Below are positions 1-13,702 of a stretch of DNA of 64,000 nucleotides, in pieces (the stretch's first letter is position 1; every line of letters starts with the position of its first letter). Origin of the DNA: Pleodorina starrii (taxonomy: Eukaryota; Chlorophyta; Chlorophyceae; Chlamydomonadales; Volvocaceae); assembly GCA_030267565.1 (NCBI GenBank), contig BRXU01000015.1:495001-559000 (forward strand). Direction: 5' to 3'. The notes below the pieces were generated by a model. It saw nothing but the letters and a program-made list of their open reading frames with translations, was not told the DNA's origin and did no database searches. A program made the position numbers and the translations under genes.

Positions 1-472
1 GGTGGGGCCGCTGGGGAGGGAAAGGGGGAGAGGAGGGGTGCAAGGGCGTGGAAGGGGAGGAGGGAGCAGGGGGAGGGAGGATGCTCTCGTATCGCTCAAT
101 CAGGCGGGCCCCCTTGCGCGGCCGCGCCTGCAGCGGCCGCAGCAGCGGTCGAGCGCCGAGGCAACGCGCGCTTGCCCTCGCCTGCTGCCGCCAGCCAGGC
201 AGCCAGCTAGCTATAGCTAGCTAGGGTTTATTTGGGCCACCACTGCGGCGCCTGGACCGCCCTTTGCCGTCATGTTCCCCTCCCCCCCAAGCGGGGGGGA
301 GGGGAACATACTGTAGGACTAACGTCATATCGTACGACTGCTTGCTTGCCAAGGCATAAATAGCACGGGCCCGCTTACTGCTTTCCACTCACTTCGTTTG
401 GTTGATCCCCTTCAGCTGCACAACATACATCGCACCGCATCCCTGCCTTTGCCTGCCTTTGCCTGTATATCA

Positions 473-890
473 ATGCCTAACCATGCTGTCACCATGCCCT
501 TCCCCTCGCCACTTGCCTGGGCTGCCGCCGCAACGCTGGTCATCTTCAGGTAAGCGCTCGTTTCCTGAGTGTTGATTGCGTGCTTACAGGTCCCTTGCGC
601 TGTTAGGCCTCGTTGTTTGGGCTTTCGGGCGGGGTACTAGGTTCACGCACGCGCATGCCAGCAACAGCGATTCCCTCCGCTCTCGCTCTCCGCTTCACTA
701 CCATCAGCCAACTACGTTAACCTCTTCGTCAATAGTTCACAATACTATAGCATTAGCCTACTACGTTTCATACGGTGGGCGGCGTGACAGCTCCGACACG
801 CTGCCTTACATGAACGACTCCGACACGAGTTCGTTTGGGGCGCCGTCACGCTTGGTGTTGGCGCAGCCACTGGTCGACTACAAGCACTAA
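473..890 (+). CDS. Possible small membrane protein (weak model)
   Basis: An ATG at 473 opens a short frame that could be spliced at 549/590 (donor gtaagc, acceptor ttacag) into a frame ending with TAA at 888-890, giving about 125 residues. The join would create one hydrophobic stretch (residues about 15-40, rich in Ala, Leu, Val), followed by a Ser/Thr/His-rich tail. A TATA-like CATAAATAG lies near 354-362. Against it, the intron would be only 40 nt, shorter than every other intron modelled here, and the tail matches no family I recognise. It may simply lie in the intron of the kinase gene whose last exon starts at 1184. Confidence 0.18.
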
Positions 891-1183
891 ATTGGTAACT
901 ATCGGAGTCCGTAAGCAGTTCGTTTTCGGGAAGCTTGACAGAGATCCAGTCGATCTTCAGGCTACAACGTCCGCAGGGCCTTTTGTTTCTTTCTTGCAAA
1001 TTCACTCTTCAAACTCCCCCCCAAGCGCCACTCCTTGACCCCCCAGCGCGCAAGCGCACACAAACGCACACGCACGCGCGCGCCTCGCACCACGTAGCAC
1101 GCACCGTGCGCACACCCACACCCACGTGCGCACATCCACACCCACACCCACACGCGCAACCCCGCTTGATTGATGCCGCGCAG

Positions 1184-1387
1184 GGCATGCGCACCCACGA
1201 GTTCCTTCAGCGCATGGTCATCGGCGGCGGGCGGCTGGCGGTGCCCCAGGACGACAACGTGTGTCCGCTGGCGCTGCGGCGGCTGCTGTCAGCCTGCTGG
1301 TCGGACCTGCCGGCCGAGCGGCCCTCCTGCGAGGAGATCATGACGGAGCTGGAGCGCATGCTCAAATACATGCCCGCACACAGCTAG
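1184..1387 (+). CDS. C-terminal exon of a TKL-like protein kinase (partial)
   Basis: This is the last exon of a protein kinase, entered through an acceptor at 1181-1183 and ended by TAG at 1385-1387. It encodes about 67 residues carrying kinase subdomain XI: the pattern C-W-x-x-x-P-x-x-R-P-S followed by an amphipathic helix (EEIMTELERML), typical of tyrosine-kinase-like and Raf/MLK-type kinases, which are numerous in volvocine algae. The catalytic subdomains are not in the window. The ORFs between 1 and 1183 show no HRD, DFG or APE motif, so the preceding exon lies left of the window or the intron exceeds 1.1 kb. The protein ends 4-5 residues after the helix, so there is no C-terminal extension. 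Substrate and exact family cannot be told. Confidence 0.65.
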   Translation, partial: GMRTHEFLQRMVIGGGRLAVPQDDNVCPLALRRLLSACWSDLPAERPSCEEIMTELERMLKYMPAHS

Positions 1388-1896
1388 CCCGCGCATGGCT
1401 AGCCAGCTAGCTAGGAGGACAGCAAGCAAGCAACGGGGACAGCGCGCAATGTCGGACATCTGGCAGTGAGGGGGCGAGCGAGCGAGCGCCTTTCGAGCTG
1501 GCCAGGGCGGTGGGCCAGCAGGGCGGTGGAACGATCCGTTCCGCTCCGTGCCGCTGTGCCGCACCTCACCCCATATGACCTCACCCCACCTCACCAAGTT
1601 GGCCGTGTCTCCGGGTTGGGGCGGCCGTCGCCCCGCGTGCGTTGTTGGAAGTCAACGGCGCCCCGCGCGGCGCAGCAGGAGCTCTGTGCACGGCACAGGA
1701 GGCGCGTTACGCTGCTTCAGACCTGCTCCGAAACCCCTCCCGGATGGTTGTTTTTTCTTGTCGTATCTTGCAGCAGTGGCCTGCGTGGTGCTGCTGGGTC
1801 TACCGCGTCGGCGGGGTTGCCATCGGGGTTGCTTGCCGATTTTGTTTCTGTTCTTAGGGGTTCTTAGGGCACTCCGCGGCCAGCGGGCCAGCTGGG

Positions 1897-2110
<214 letters not shown>

Positions 2111-3677
2111 GTCGTTACAGTATCTGACCGGGCCCTGACGCTGGCCAGGGGCTGCTAACCCAGTCCCGACGGAAAGACCGCCTAAGCACTCTCCCCCTTG
2201 CGGTGGGAGAAGGGCGTGAGGGGCCGCTACCCCCTCCTGCTCGACGCAGAGCTGGCTGCGTCATACACCCCATATACGGGTGTACGGCGCAGCGGCTCCC
2301 CAAAGGCTTGAGCTCACAGCCTGCCTTATACGGCAGCTGGGCCCTTCGTCCGCACAAACAGCAGTCGCGCCGGCGCACTACGCGGCGCCCGCGCTGTCCT
2401 GCCCGCCCTGAAGTCCTTGCAGCGCCGGGGCGCCCGGCCGGCCTGCTACCGGCTGGCGGTGCTCCTCTAGGCGCGAAAACAAAGCGCTGAGAACCTGCCC
2501 CGAGCTTGGTCCGGCTCGTGGGCGGTCAGCACCAAGGGAGAACCCAAGACAGCGCGCGCCCTACCCCTGCTACTACTCCTACTACGACGGCCCCGGAGAG
2601 GCCGGGGGATGGCCCCTAGAGGCCGAGCTCCAGAGCGCCGCTTGGCCTCGACGCGGCAGGAGGTCGGGAGCGGGCCTTGCGGCAGCGGGCTAGGTGACGG
2701 AGCTATAGTTCGCACTAGGCGGCACCTCGCCAACTCGCCTCACTCTCGCTAAACCCGCTCCCTAAAGCCTCCCTCGCCTACAAAAGGCAGCCCGCGGCGG
2801 TCTCTGCACCCTAAGTCCTCTCGGACCCGAAGGACCCCCCCCACCTCCCCTCCTCTCACGCCTCCCTGCCTCGACGCCCTAAGTTCCCTCCCTCACCCCT
2901 AAAGCCCCTTCATCCCCTCACTCCACGACCCCTCCCTCTCCCTCCATACCCATCCCTGCGTGCTGCACACACTGAAAGTGGCCGTTGACCACCGCCAGGA
3001 TGGGATGGTCAGGCCCTACCCCCTCCCATCCCCGCCTTGGCACGTCTAGCTCCGCAAACCCAAACCGCAATGTCTGTCTGTCTGTCGGAGTTACACTCGC
3101 TGCTCACTCCATCGGCACACGGTACCGGCTGTGTTTCTGCAGGCAGGGAGCAGTGGGTGGCGCGCGCCTGGGACACACACAAACGAACACACAAACGAAC
3201 ACGAACACGCATACGCATGCTCATGCTCATGCACGTGCACATGCATGCCCTGCACATGCGCTGTGCCGCGCCGCGCCACATTCCGTGGGAGCCGCGATGC
3301 TCCCACTCGCCCCTTGGCGGGGCTCCTGCCCCTTCTCTAGCTCCCGGAGAGCTTGGGCTCCTAGTCTTCGCGGAAAACGTTTCTCGTCGCACCCCTCGAA
3401 TACACAGACAGATACGTGCATGCGGCTGTGAGAGGGGGCGGTGCCCTTCCGGGCGGCCAGGGCTCGGGACCCGTAAGGGCGAACACCAGCAGTGCGGTAA
3501 AAGCCCCGCGACAATATCCAGCTGTGCTAGACTCAACGTTCAAACACTATGGCACATTCATCAATATATGTCGCTCGAAACCAGCAACCCTCGGGTGCCA
3601 CGGGTGATCCGCCCCGCGGGTGACCGGCTCCGGAGCCGAAACCAACTGTGTCGATGGGAAATTAGCCAGATAAGTTG

Positions 3678-3683
3678 TATAAT
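3678..3683 (+). promoter_or_regulatory. TATA-like element upstream of the sulfurtransferase gene
   Basis: TATAAT lies in a locally AT-rich stretch about 130 nt upstream of the proposed ATG at 3813. The position fits a core promoter; nothing else confirms it. Confidence 0.3.
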
Positions 3684-3812
3684 CGAATTTAATTGCAGAT
3701 TGCAACATCAAATAGCTTGGCTTTCACGCGCCAGGCGGAATCTGCAAAGCCTCGGAAGCGCGACAGTGCGACCAGTACATACGGTCTCCATCGATCGCAG
3801 AGGAAAGCGACG

Positions 3813-6800
3813 ATGCAAAGCCGTCTGTATCAGGCAAAGCGAGTTCTCGGAAATCAGCCAGGAGTCGTCAAGGTATGCGCCCTTCCCGTCGAGGTGTCGG
3901 AAAGGAACGCTTACAGGTCGCTTCGTTCATATTGGTGGATCGATAACCTACCCTTCTATGCATTTGTATACATTGCTTTTTTACACCTGTTACTGCCATT
4001 CTATGTGCGAAGCTAGTGCACTGTTCGGTTGGCATGGGCGTCGGGATGGGCTACTTGCTTTCAGCCAAGACCGCGCCGCTCGCAGGCATACCTATCGTGC
4101 AGCTTGGCTCACTGATCTGTGTCATCGCAGCTCCTGAATCTGGTCTGTAGCCCTACCTGTCGGCCCCTTGCAAAGCCTTCGTCACCCTTCGCCACCGACG
4201 CCACCGCTCCCGGCCCCGGCCCTGGCCCACAACCCCTCTTGACCCAAGCTCCCAGAACTGCAGCATCGTGCCCCACACCCACACACCCACACACCTACAC
4301 ATGAAATCCGAATCCGCACTCCGTGCAGGTTACCCGTCTGTCCCAGGGCCGCACCGCCTACGGAGAGTGTGCCTCACAGCCCTCGCACAAGCACACACCC
4401 GCTGCCTCTGTTGATAGCCTTAGGGCTCAAACACGTTCGGTGGCAGCTGCTGCTGCTGCTGCATCGGCACCAGCGGCGGCAATGGAGCCCCTGGTCACCG
4501 CTGACTGGCTTGCCGAGAGGTGCGCTCTTGAGGCGTTGGAAGGACCTCTGTCAGAAAGGACCTCAAGGGGACCGACCTCAAGGGGCGCTTCGGTGCTAGA
4601 CTAGAAGATTAATTTGGAGGCGGCACGGTGCGGCCTGACTGGACCCTGGCAGCGGAGAGACCAACCATCGCGGCCGTACCCTTGCGCTGTGCTGTGCCGT
4701 ACCCTTGCGCTGTGTCGTACCCTTGCTCAGGCTGACCAACCCGTCGGTGCGCGTGCTGGACGCGGCCTGGTACATGCCGGTGCACAACCGCAACAACCAC
4801 GCGGACCACCGAGCCGTTCGCATCCCGGGCGCCCGCTTCTTCGATATCGATGGGATCGCTGCGGATCCCGCCACAGCGCGGGGCCTGCCGCACATGCTGC
4901 CCTCGGAGCAGGTACGGTATGTGCGCCGCCGTACTGCCGTACTGACATGCTGCGAAGGTGGGGACCTCGCCCGCGGCGGGGAAGGGCCGGAGCGCTGGGC
5001 GTTCGCCAAAGCCGTCTTCTTTGCCGGGTGACGGAACAGAGCAGCGCCAGTATCTGTCGTGTTACCGTTTGTGGGAACCAGTTCCACGCAGGACGCCAAG
5101 TACCGTATCGCGGCATGCTGATCTGGTGCACGGCTGCCAGCCTCCTCCCTCTCACCGAAATTCGAGTTTTCTACCACTCGATGACAACGGAGGCCAGAGG
5201 ACGCGGAAAGGCAGCAAAGCACCGGGGCGGCAACACACCGCAAACGGATCCAGATCCGAAATGGAACTGAACAGGCGAAGCCGCAGCCAAACGGAAGTGC
5301 ATGTACGATTGCCGTGGACCGTTTTCTGTTGACGGTTCACCGTTAACCGGCAAGCCCACAATCCAACGGCACATAGCCATCGCCAATCTGCTCTTTCTCA
5401 CTGGTTGGCGTCTGCCGGAATCACCCCAGCCCTCCTCGCGGCTGCGCCCACACACCTCATGAGTCATGACAGGGCTTCGCCGCCGCCATGGACGCGCTGG
5501 GCATCACCAACGATACGACAGTCGTACTGTACGACCATCTGGGCATCTTCTCCGCTCCGCGCGCCTGGTGGACGTTCAAGGTCTTCGGCCACGACAAGTA
5601 CGTTGGTCGTACTGCTCGTGTACTGCCCGTTGTACAAGTGTCCTCCCGTAAAAACGAGCATACGCAACACACACACACGCACACGCACGCACACACAAAC
5701 ACAAACACGTGCACGCAGGGTGGCAGTGCTCCAGGGGGGGCTGCCCGCCTGGCGCGCCAAGGGCCTTCCGCTGGAGACCGACAACCCGCCACCCGATGAG
5801 GTCATGTTCGTCGCCGCCCGCGCCTGCGCCTCGCCGCCGGCCGCCACCCGCTATCGGGCGGTGCTGGACAAATCGAAGGTGAGGCGCCATGCATACTTTG
5901 AAGTAAGAGACGTAGAGGGAGTTAAGATAGCACATGAATAGCAGGTAAGAACGAGGTACGTATGAGGTGAAGAAGGAGCAGGTAAAGTCGCATGGTGGGC
6001 TGGGAAGAGATCTTGTGAAGGCAGGGGCTTGTTGGCCTATGGGGCCTATGACGGGACTGAATGTGGATGCAAGCTGGTGGTGGTGGTGGTGGTGATGTGT
6101 ATGGGGGTGGGGGCCGGGGCAGGGCGGGGCGGTCGCGGAGTGAGTTGAGACAGAGAGCCGGCGTTGCGAGCGGGGCGGGAGCTGAAGCACTGGCGCCTGC
6201 GCAGCACGCAGGAACGTAAAGTAGACAGCGCGGGGCATCCCCTGCTATCCGCTCCTCACCACCCCACCCTCGCCACTGCTTGCTGTCCTTTGCTATCCCT
6301 TTCCCTGCCCCTCCCTGCCCCTCCAAGTCTCCCGCCCCGCCCCCGCCCCGCCCCCATCTCATCGATGTTCAGGTCCGCTCCCTGGACGACATGTTGGCCA
6401 ACATCCGCTCCAGGGGGGAGCAGGTGATGGACGCACGCAGTGGCGGGCGCTTCGTGGGCACGGAGCCGGAGCCGCGACCCGGACTGCGCGGGGGCCACAT
6501 CCCGGGTGAGTGGCTGGGTGGCTGGGTGAGTGGGTGGGTGAGTGGGTGCCTTGTGACTTGTGACTGAGCTGCCGCTGAGCTTGACTGGTTTGGGCTGCTT
6601 TTGACTCTGCCGTGATATGCCATGCTGTGCTGCGCTGTCCTGCGCTGCGCTGTGCTGTGCACTGTCCTGCGGGTGCTGTGCTGCTGGGCCTCGTCCACCA
6701 TCGCCACCACCACGTATCCACCACCACCGAATGAAACCATATCAGACGCAGCACCGGACGCGACACCGCCCCGACGCACATGCGGCCCAAACATCCAAGC

Positions 6801-7392
6801 AGCAGATCGACCAACCCCTCAACCGACCCCACACCCCCACGCCCCGCAGGTGCTCGCAGCCTGCCGTTCCCCACGCTGCTGGAGGGCGGCGCCTACAAGC
6901 CGCGTGAGGCGCTGCAGGCCGCCTTCCGGTCCGCGGGTCTGGACCCGGAGCAGCCGCTGGTGGGCAGCTGCGGCTCGGGCCTCACCGCCTGCATCCTGGC
7001 GCTGGGGCTGTTCACAATCAACGGCAAGCTGGTGCGTGGGCGGGAGCTGGCTCCTGGGTCCTGGCTCCTGGCTCCTGGGTGGTGGTGCTCGAGTGGGTAG
7101 CGGGGCAGCGCGGAGCGGCCAAGTCCTGGCAGGTGGGGCTTGAGGGGGCTAGCGGCGTGGGATGATCGGGTTGCGGCTTGCGGGGCGCCGCAACTCGCGG
7201 AGCGTCTGCGGTATCTACCCTACCGGTACTTTATTGCCCCAGGAGCCACACCCTACCCGCTTGATCCTTCGTCTCACGCCTGTCTATATCCCATGACGCC
7301 TTCGCCGCCAGGCCCCGGTGTACGACGGATCCTGGATGGAGTACGGCGCCCGTGACGACTTGCCCATCAGCACGCTCCCCGAAGATCCCTGA
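3813..7392 (+). CDS. 3-mercaptopyruvate/thiosulfate sulfurtransferase (two rhodanese domains)
   Basis: Eight exons splice in frame to 370 residues: 3813-3872, 4329-4519, 4731-4911, 5473-5597, 5719-5878, 6373-6505, 6850-7031, 7312-7392. The enzyme moves sulfur from 3-mercaptopyruvate or thiosulfate to acceptors such as cyanide or thioredoxin. The first 70 residues are basic and Ser/Ala-rich, like an organelle transit peptide, and the mature part starts at [13 protein letters not shown] (ATG at 4482). Domain one has the rhodanese signatures for the D-A-x-W-Y-M start, an [11 protein letters not shown] strand and the GGLPAW turn. Domain two carries the active-site loop CGSGLTA with catalytic Cys at about residue 324, and ends with the YDGSWMEYG motif. 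Length and order match plant STR1 and animal MPST. Location (mitochondrion or plastid) is inferred. A start at 4482 without the transit peptide is the main alternative. Confidence 0.9.
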
Positions 7393-9837
7393 TGTCCCCC
7401 CCATGACCCGTGGGTCGCTGCTGCCGGGGGCTGGGCCGCCCGCCTGGCTGGCTGGCTGGCAGGCACGCTGGCTGGCTGACTCAACGCCACGGTCTGTGGC
7501 AGGCGGGTTACTTGCTGCTGAGCCGCTGAGCTGCTGAGCTGCTGAGGTAGACAGCCAGTGGAGCTGCCGGGCTTGCTCCCAGTTGCCACCTAGGTGGATG
7601 GAGCATGGAGGTCCTTGCTGCGGTAACTTGTTGTTGTTGTTGTTGCGGTGTGATCCGGACCCTGGGAAGGAAGGAAGGAAGGAAGGAAGGGTGCAGCCAG
7701 CGGGCATGGATGTGGTCTTGGGGTGTGTGGGACCACCGGATGGATGTGGTCACAGAAGCAAGCACTGCGGGCGGAGCGGAGCGGAGGTTGATGCCGTATA
7801 CGGCAATGAAGGTGCGCTTGTGGCTTGAGTCGCTGCGTGCCTTGTGGCACGGCGGCGGGCTTCGTCCTTCGTGATGTATGCGCCGTGGGTATTCCAGGTG
7901 TATGAACATGCGGGGAATGTACAACAAGATGTGTACGAACCCACACGGGAAACTTGGATAGCCAGACACCACCAATCACCGCTTCGACGACGCAGGCCGC
8001 AACAAACCCACTGAGCATATGTCGGGACATTAGCACGCTGCGTGCGTTTCGAGCCAGCTGGCCCGTCGTCACAATACCAGTCAGGGCACGCAAACCAAAG
8101 TACGGCGGTCCACCTCGGAGGAGCCCCACTTGCACCCCCATAGCGGGGCGCAGGTAGGTGGCGCCTCCCTACCGCCGTGCCGGCAAGCACGGAGCCCTGC
8201 CAGGCCGCGGCATATAAAAGTACGAATCACTTCTATGCCAGCAGATTTACAACTTCAGCGCATTGCAGGGGCTTGGGTTCTCTCAAGCCGAGCTACCTAG
8301 CCGAGCGAGATCGGGTCTGCCGCAGGCCGCCAACACGCCGGCTCAGTTTTGTCAATTACAAGTTTGGGCCCAAAATTACTTATGTTAGCGGGCGGCAGCA
8401 ACTGTGGCAGACATGTTTACTGGTCGGGAACTGGCAGATCCAGGTAGATGGAACCAAAGGTTCGAAGTACAAGTAACGGTAAGAAGTGCGAATGAAGATC
8501 CACAATGCCACTCTAATTTTAACAAAAAGTACACTCTTAGATAAACCGCGTAATGGGACACCACGCGTGCTTGCTTAATCACGGTGCTTGGACGGGCAGC
8601 GAACGGGCATCTGGACCGTGACCTTGGACGTATCACTGGCAACATGAAGAAGACTAAAAAGAATACTCATGGGGAATATGGCGCCACCATACCTACATTC
8701 TTGCTCGTGTTGGGGCAGGTTTAGGGACGCAGAAGTCGTTTTCTGTGACGCCCGACAGCAAATTCATTCTAAAAGATTTTAAATTTTAGGCCAGAACCTA
8801 AAATTTTTCTTTAAAATATAAAGGAAAGCTTCAACCGCTCAAAATAGATGGTGGCGTCTTTAACAGCGAACGCAGTACGGACATCTGCCCGTTCCTAAGC
8901 ACCCACTATACTTGCAGCTAGCAATGGCCGGCTGATCGCGACTGTTGGCCTTGCTGAGACCGCCAAAGTGCCGAGGCTGGTCTGTGGTCGTGTCGGTTTG
9001 CCTTGCTTAGCGAATTTGCGAGTGCGCACACCCAGCGCCTCGTCTCGTCGCACCTCCCTACATGCGTCCCGTCCCGTTTTGTCTCTGTTCGCCTACCGCT
9101 ATGTACATATGAAGCGCGCGGCCTCCACGCCTCCGTGTGTCCGTGAGGCCTCCACGCTTCTGCGGGCGGCGGGCCCCCAAAGCAAGACGCCCACCGCCCA
9201 CCGCCCGGCGCCCTCGCCTGCTAGCCCAGACGCACGCCCCTCCTCCCCCTGCATCCGCCACTGCCAGCTGCCACCACCACCCCCTGTCCTGGATACGGTG
9301 ACCTCACGCGGCCTGACACCGACACCGACACCTAGCCACTCTGGTGCGTCCGGCCCCACGCCGCTTCCACCCGCACCTGCCTACCGGGGCCTCCCGCACG
9401 CCCGGAGTCCCATTGCCACGGGTTGGGGCCCCACCCCATCCGCGAGAACGCAGCCATAATCACAGCTTGCGGCCGGCCTGCCCGCCTGCCGGCGCGGCTC
9501 GCCCTCAGCACCAACCAACCGCCCACCCCACGATGCCCCTGGAGCAATAGCGCGCAGCATCACGCTCCGCCGGCCACGGCGCACAGCACGGAAACATGAC
9601 ACGCTCCCGATAGCCGGTCTGCACCGCCACACGGCCTCCTGCCTGCCCGGAAGCACCGCAATCACTGTCCCATGGGTCGCGGACGCGGCGCACACACACA
9701 CCGGCACCCATCCAGCCACCCCGGGTGCTTCCGCCGGCACGGCACATATCCGCGTGCGTCATGGCAGGCAACCCACTCGCGTCAGGAGCCAGGGCTGCGG
9801 CAACCGTCAACCAATCGGTCAACCAATCGGTCGACAT
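7393..9837. other. Intergenic region between convergent genes
   Basis: No coding gene is supported. It includes a (GGAA)n tract near 7669-7688, a perfect TATAAAAG at 8213-8220 with no clear gene behind it, an AT-rich patch near 8770-8830, and a GC-rich stretch 9100-9837 that is probably the 3' UTR of the dynein chain gene on the - strand. Confidence 0.45.
8213..8220 (+). promoter_or_regulatory. Consensus TATA box without an assigned gene
   Basis: TATAAAAG is the best TATA match seen in the window. The following 260 nt contain only a short frame from an ATG at 8235, too weak to call, so it may drive a non-coding RNA or be chance. Confidence 0.25.
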
Positions 9838-12800
9838 TCAGCGGTTCCGGCGGTTGCTGTGCAGCATTTCCATCACGTCGTCGGCGCGTGCCATCTTTTG
9901 CAGCGTGGTCTCCTCACCGCGCCGCACCGCCGTCAGAGACGAGGGCAGGCGCCAGATCTGTTGGGAGGCGGGGGCGATGGCGGAGGCACAAGGGGTGCAC
10001 CCCAGCGGGAGCGCGGGTTGCTCCCTTGGCGGACAGCAGGGCAAACAGAGCGAGGGCGGGGGGCGGGGGTGTCCGCGCCGCCCGGCCGGACCCGGACAAC
10101 GACCACGGCCACGGCCACGCCACGATGCCGGGGCAGATGCGGGCGCAGGCGACCTCTAGGACGGAGGGACGGACAGCCACGTGCCCTGCCCCCTCGTGGT
10201 CTCATCTCATAACAACCCCCCCACCTGTATGCCGGTCGCGTCACCGGTTGCCAGCAGGTCGGGCTTCCTGGTGTTGAAGGCGAGCGCGTAGACGGGTTTG
10301 CGCATGCCGTTGGTGTCCAGTGTCAGCACCGGCCGGATCACCTCCTGGCCCCGCATCAGGTCGTACACGTACACGCAGCCGTCGGCTGGGAGCAGCGACC
10401 ACGGCAGCGGTGCAGGGGCGGGAGCGGGAGAGCGGGGCGCAGGGGAGGCAGGGGAGGCGCGGGCATTAAAGATGAAACCACAGGCAGGGGAGGAGGGGCA
10501 CGGGCGGCAGGGGGTGAGCCGGAAAGCGTGGGCCAAGGGACGCGGAGCCGGCTGTGGGTTGCGACCCTGCCATGAATCGCAACTCCAAGCGAGCGAGCGA
10601 GCGAGCGAGCGAGCGAGCAACCGCGGTGGGCGACGTCCCCTGCCCGCCCGGGCGACTGCGCCAGTATCCGGGGCCCTACCCGCCGCCGCCGCAAAGACCA
10701 GCGGCCTGAAGGGGCTCCACTGCACCGCGAAGAGGTATGCGGAGGTGGGTTCCAGGTGCAGCAGCGGCTGCTTGTTGAGGGAGGAGTAGAGGCGCACGCT
10801 GCCGTCGGTGGAGCTGGTCAGGAAGAGGTCGCGCTGCGGAGGAGGCGGGGCGGGCAGGGCACAGGGACGGGGCGGAGGAGAGGGCAGGGCAGGGTTGGCG
10901 GATCGGGCGGGGGGTAAGAGCGGGGAGGACGTGGGGCTGGCGGGAAACAGGAGGTTCAGCTCAGCGGCGGGTAGGGCAAAGGCACGAGAAGATGCGAGGA
11001 AGGGGCGGGGAGGGGCGGGGACTGGGCGGCACGGCGTGGCGGGGCAGCCACAGCCACAGCCACAAGCACAGACACAGGCCCCAGGCACAGCCGCAGGCCT
11101 CAGCCCCAGCCCCCCCCTCCGGCGCCCACCTGGAACGGCGAGCAGTCCAGTCCGAACACCGCTCCCGCATGCGCCTGGTAGCCCGCCTCCTTCACGGGGG
11201 TGCGCAGATCGAAGCGCTCCCCCGCAGCCACCGCCCGACTGAACTCCTGTGGGGCGCGACGTCGGGCACGAAGCGACACGGGGGCACGACGCGACGGGTC
11301 TCACGCACAGTCGCACCAACCTGTATTTTGTCCTTTTGTATCGGTGCCTGGGTTGGGCATCAGCTGGCGCTTTGCCGCCATGCTCCACTCTCCCAGGACA
11401 CCTTCCCCCGTTTGTGCTCTTGCTCTATGACCCCACGGTAGTAAACAACACACACACGCTCTCTCTCCACAGTTCACGTCACGTGGGGGCTGCCAAGCCC
11501 CCAGACAGCCCTCCCCCAGACAGCCCCCCCCAGTACAGAGCCCCCCCCACCCCCACTCTCCGGCCGTAATGGCCCCCTTGCTCACCTTGGTATTGACGTC
11601 GTTTGCGTCGTTGTAGCACTTGAAGATCTTGCCGCCCTCCGTACCCACCAGGAACGTGCCCTCGCCGCCCACGCCGCTGATGCCACCGCCACCGCCGCCG
11701 CCGTCCTTGCCGGCGTCCTTCCCGGAGGCGGCTGCCACTGAGGCTCCCCTCGGCTCCCTCTGGAAGGCCATGCAGGAGCCGCCCCACACGAACTTGCGGT
11801 CCACATTGGGCTGCGGGAAGAGCAGCTGGTGGCTGAGGGACAGAGGGACAGAGGGGGGCCGGGGCAGTGGGGTAGCGGGGTCGAGGGCGGAGCGAGGTAG
11901 CGGGGTAGCGGGCGAGTAAGAGAGGCGGGGCGGGGAGAAGGTTGGGAGGGCAGCCAGGGGGGCGGGCTGAGCGCCCAACACGGGGACGTGGGTCAGGGCA
12001 GGGCAGGGCAGGGCAGGGCAGGGAGCTGAGCGGGGCGGGGCGGGGCGGCAGCAACGGAACGGACGGCAGCCGCCCTGGGTCTACGCCAGGCCGAGTCGGT
12101 GAAAGACCCATGGGTCACCAGGTACTGGTAGCCCTCCGCAGCTGACCAGGCAGCAGCGGCGACCCGCCAGTCGCAGGAGGCCCGACACACACAAAGAAGG
12201 CCCAAGAGGCTCAAGAGCTCCGCAGCCCAGCCCGGCCCAGCGCTGCGCAGCGCAGTCCAGCCCAGGTTCCCCACAACCCTCCCCCATACACACACAAACA
12301 TGCACACGCGGGCGGGCAGGCAGGCAGGCGTATAGGCAGGCACGCACCCGAAGATTGGCGCGTCGAGCTTGTGCCATAGCCACGTCAGCACGCGCCCGTC
12401 GGCGCCGAGCGTCACCAGCCTGTACGACTTGTCCTTCGTGCCGTACCTTGTGGCGTCTGCATCCGTGCATGGCGAAACAGCGGGGTTGGGCTGGGCGGTG
12501 CACGTGGCCCCACATCACATCACATCACATCACATCACATCACATCACACGCAAGACCGCCCATCACCCAGCCATTGGAGCGCGACTCTTGATTGCCCTG
12601 CTAAGCGCTCCCTCCCGCCCGAATGCATTTCGCAGGTCCATGTCCGCCCCCCCCCCCTCCATCCCGTCCCATCCCATCCCGTCCTCCCGCCCGCCCAGCC
12701 AGGCACCCACCCACCTACCCGTCAGGTTGTACTGCCAGGTGATGCTGAGGATGGGCTCCATGTGCCGTACATCCAGCAGCACGTCTGAGCGGCCCCGCTG

Positions 12801-13667
12801 CATGTCCCCCTCCTGGCTCAGGTCCCACACGTAGAGCTCCCCATTGAAAGTACCACCGGCGATGAGCGCCTGGGAGTCGGGAGGGGGGCGAGAGGGGCGG
12901 GGATGACGAGTGACCCCATCGCAACCCATATCACCTCCGCCTCACCACCACCCCCGGCTTCATCGCAGCCAAGTCCAGCCCCCCCCACCCCCTCGGGTCC
13001 CCGCGACCATCCCATCAGGTAGGGTTGGTAGGGTTACATATTTGTTTGGTCAGTAACACTGCGTCCGTTCGCCTCGGTGGCTTGGCTGCTGCGGTTCTTC
13101 TTCATTAAACAAAGTGGGGTAATAAAGAAGAACAGCAGCAGCCACTTTGTAATTCCGTATTCCGAGCAAGAAACGGGCTCTTGTACCGGCTCTCTTTTAT
13201 CAGTGTATCCCAGTCATCCACCAACCCAGCCAGCCACCCAGCCACCCAGCCAGCCAGCCACCCACCGGGTGCGCCGGGTGGAAGGCGCAGCTCATGAGGC
13301 AGGTGTCGGTGTCGATCCGCACATCGGGCCTCATGGTGTTGACCTCCTCGCGACCCAGATTCCAGGTGGTCAGCGAGCCCGGGTACGTGCACCAGCCCAC
13401 CACGTCGTACCTGGCGTGCCGTACCGTGCAGCGGGTACGGCATGGGGGGAGACGAGGGCGGGGGAATAAAGGACGGCGGCGGCAGGAGGGTGGCCGCCCC
13501 AGGTGCGTGCAGGAGGAGCCGCTGCTGGAACGCCCGAATTCCAGCGGCAGATGGCTTACTATCAGCTGCCAGGGGCCCGTCATCCGCTCGCCACCCGTGG
13601 GACGCGAGCCGACCCACGGGACGCTCCGGCACCGGCGCGCCGGTGCCGGACTGGCGCCCCTCCCCCC

Positions 13668-13702
<35 letters not shown>

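Noticed and set aside
3037..4137. 366-codon + strand open frame
   Set aside because: No domain, crosses CA-rich repeats and overlaps in another frame the first exon of the sulfurtransferase gene.
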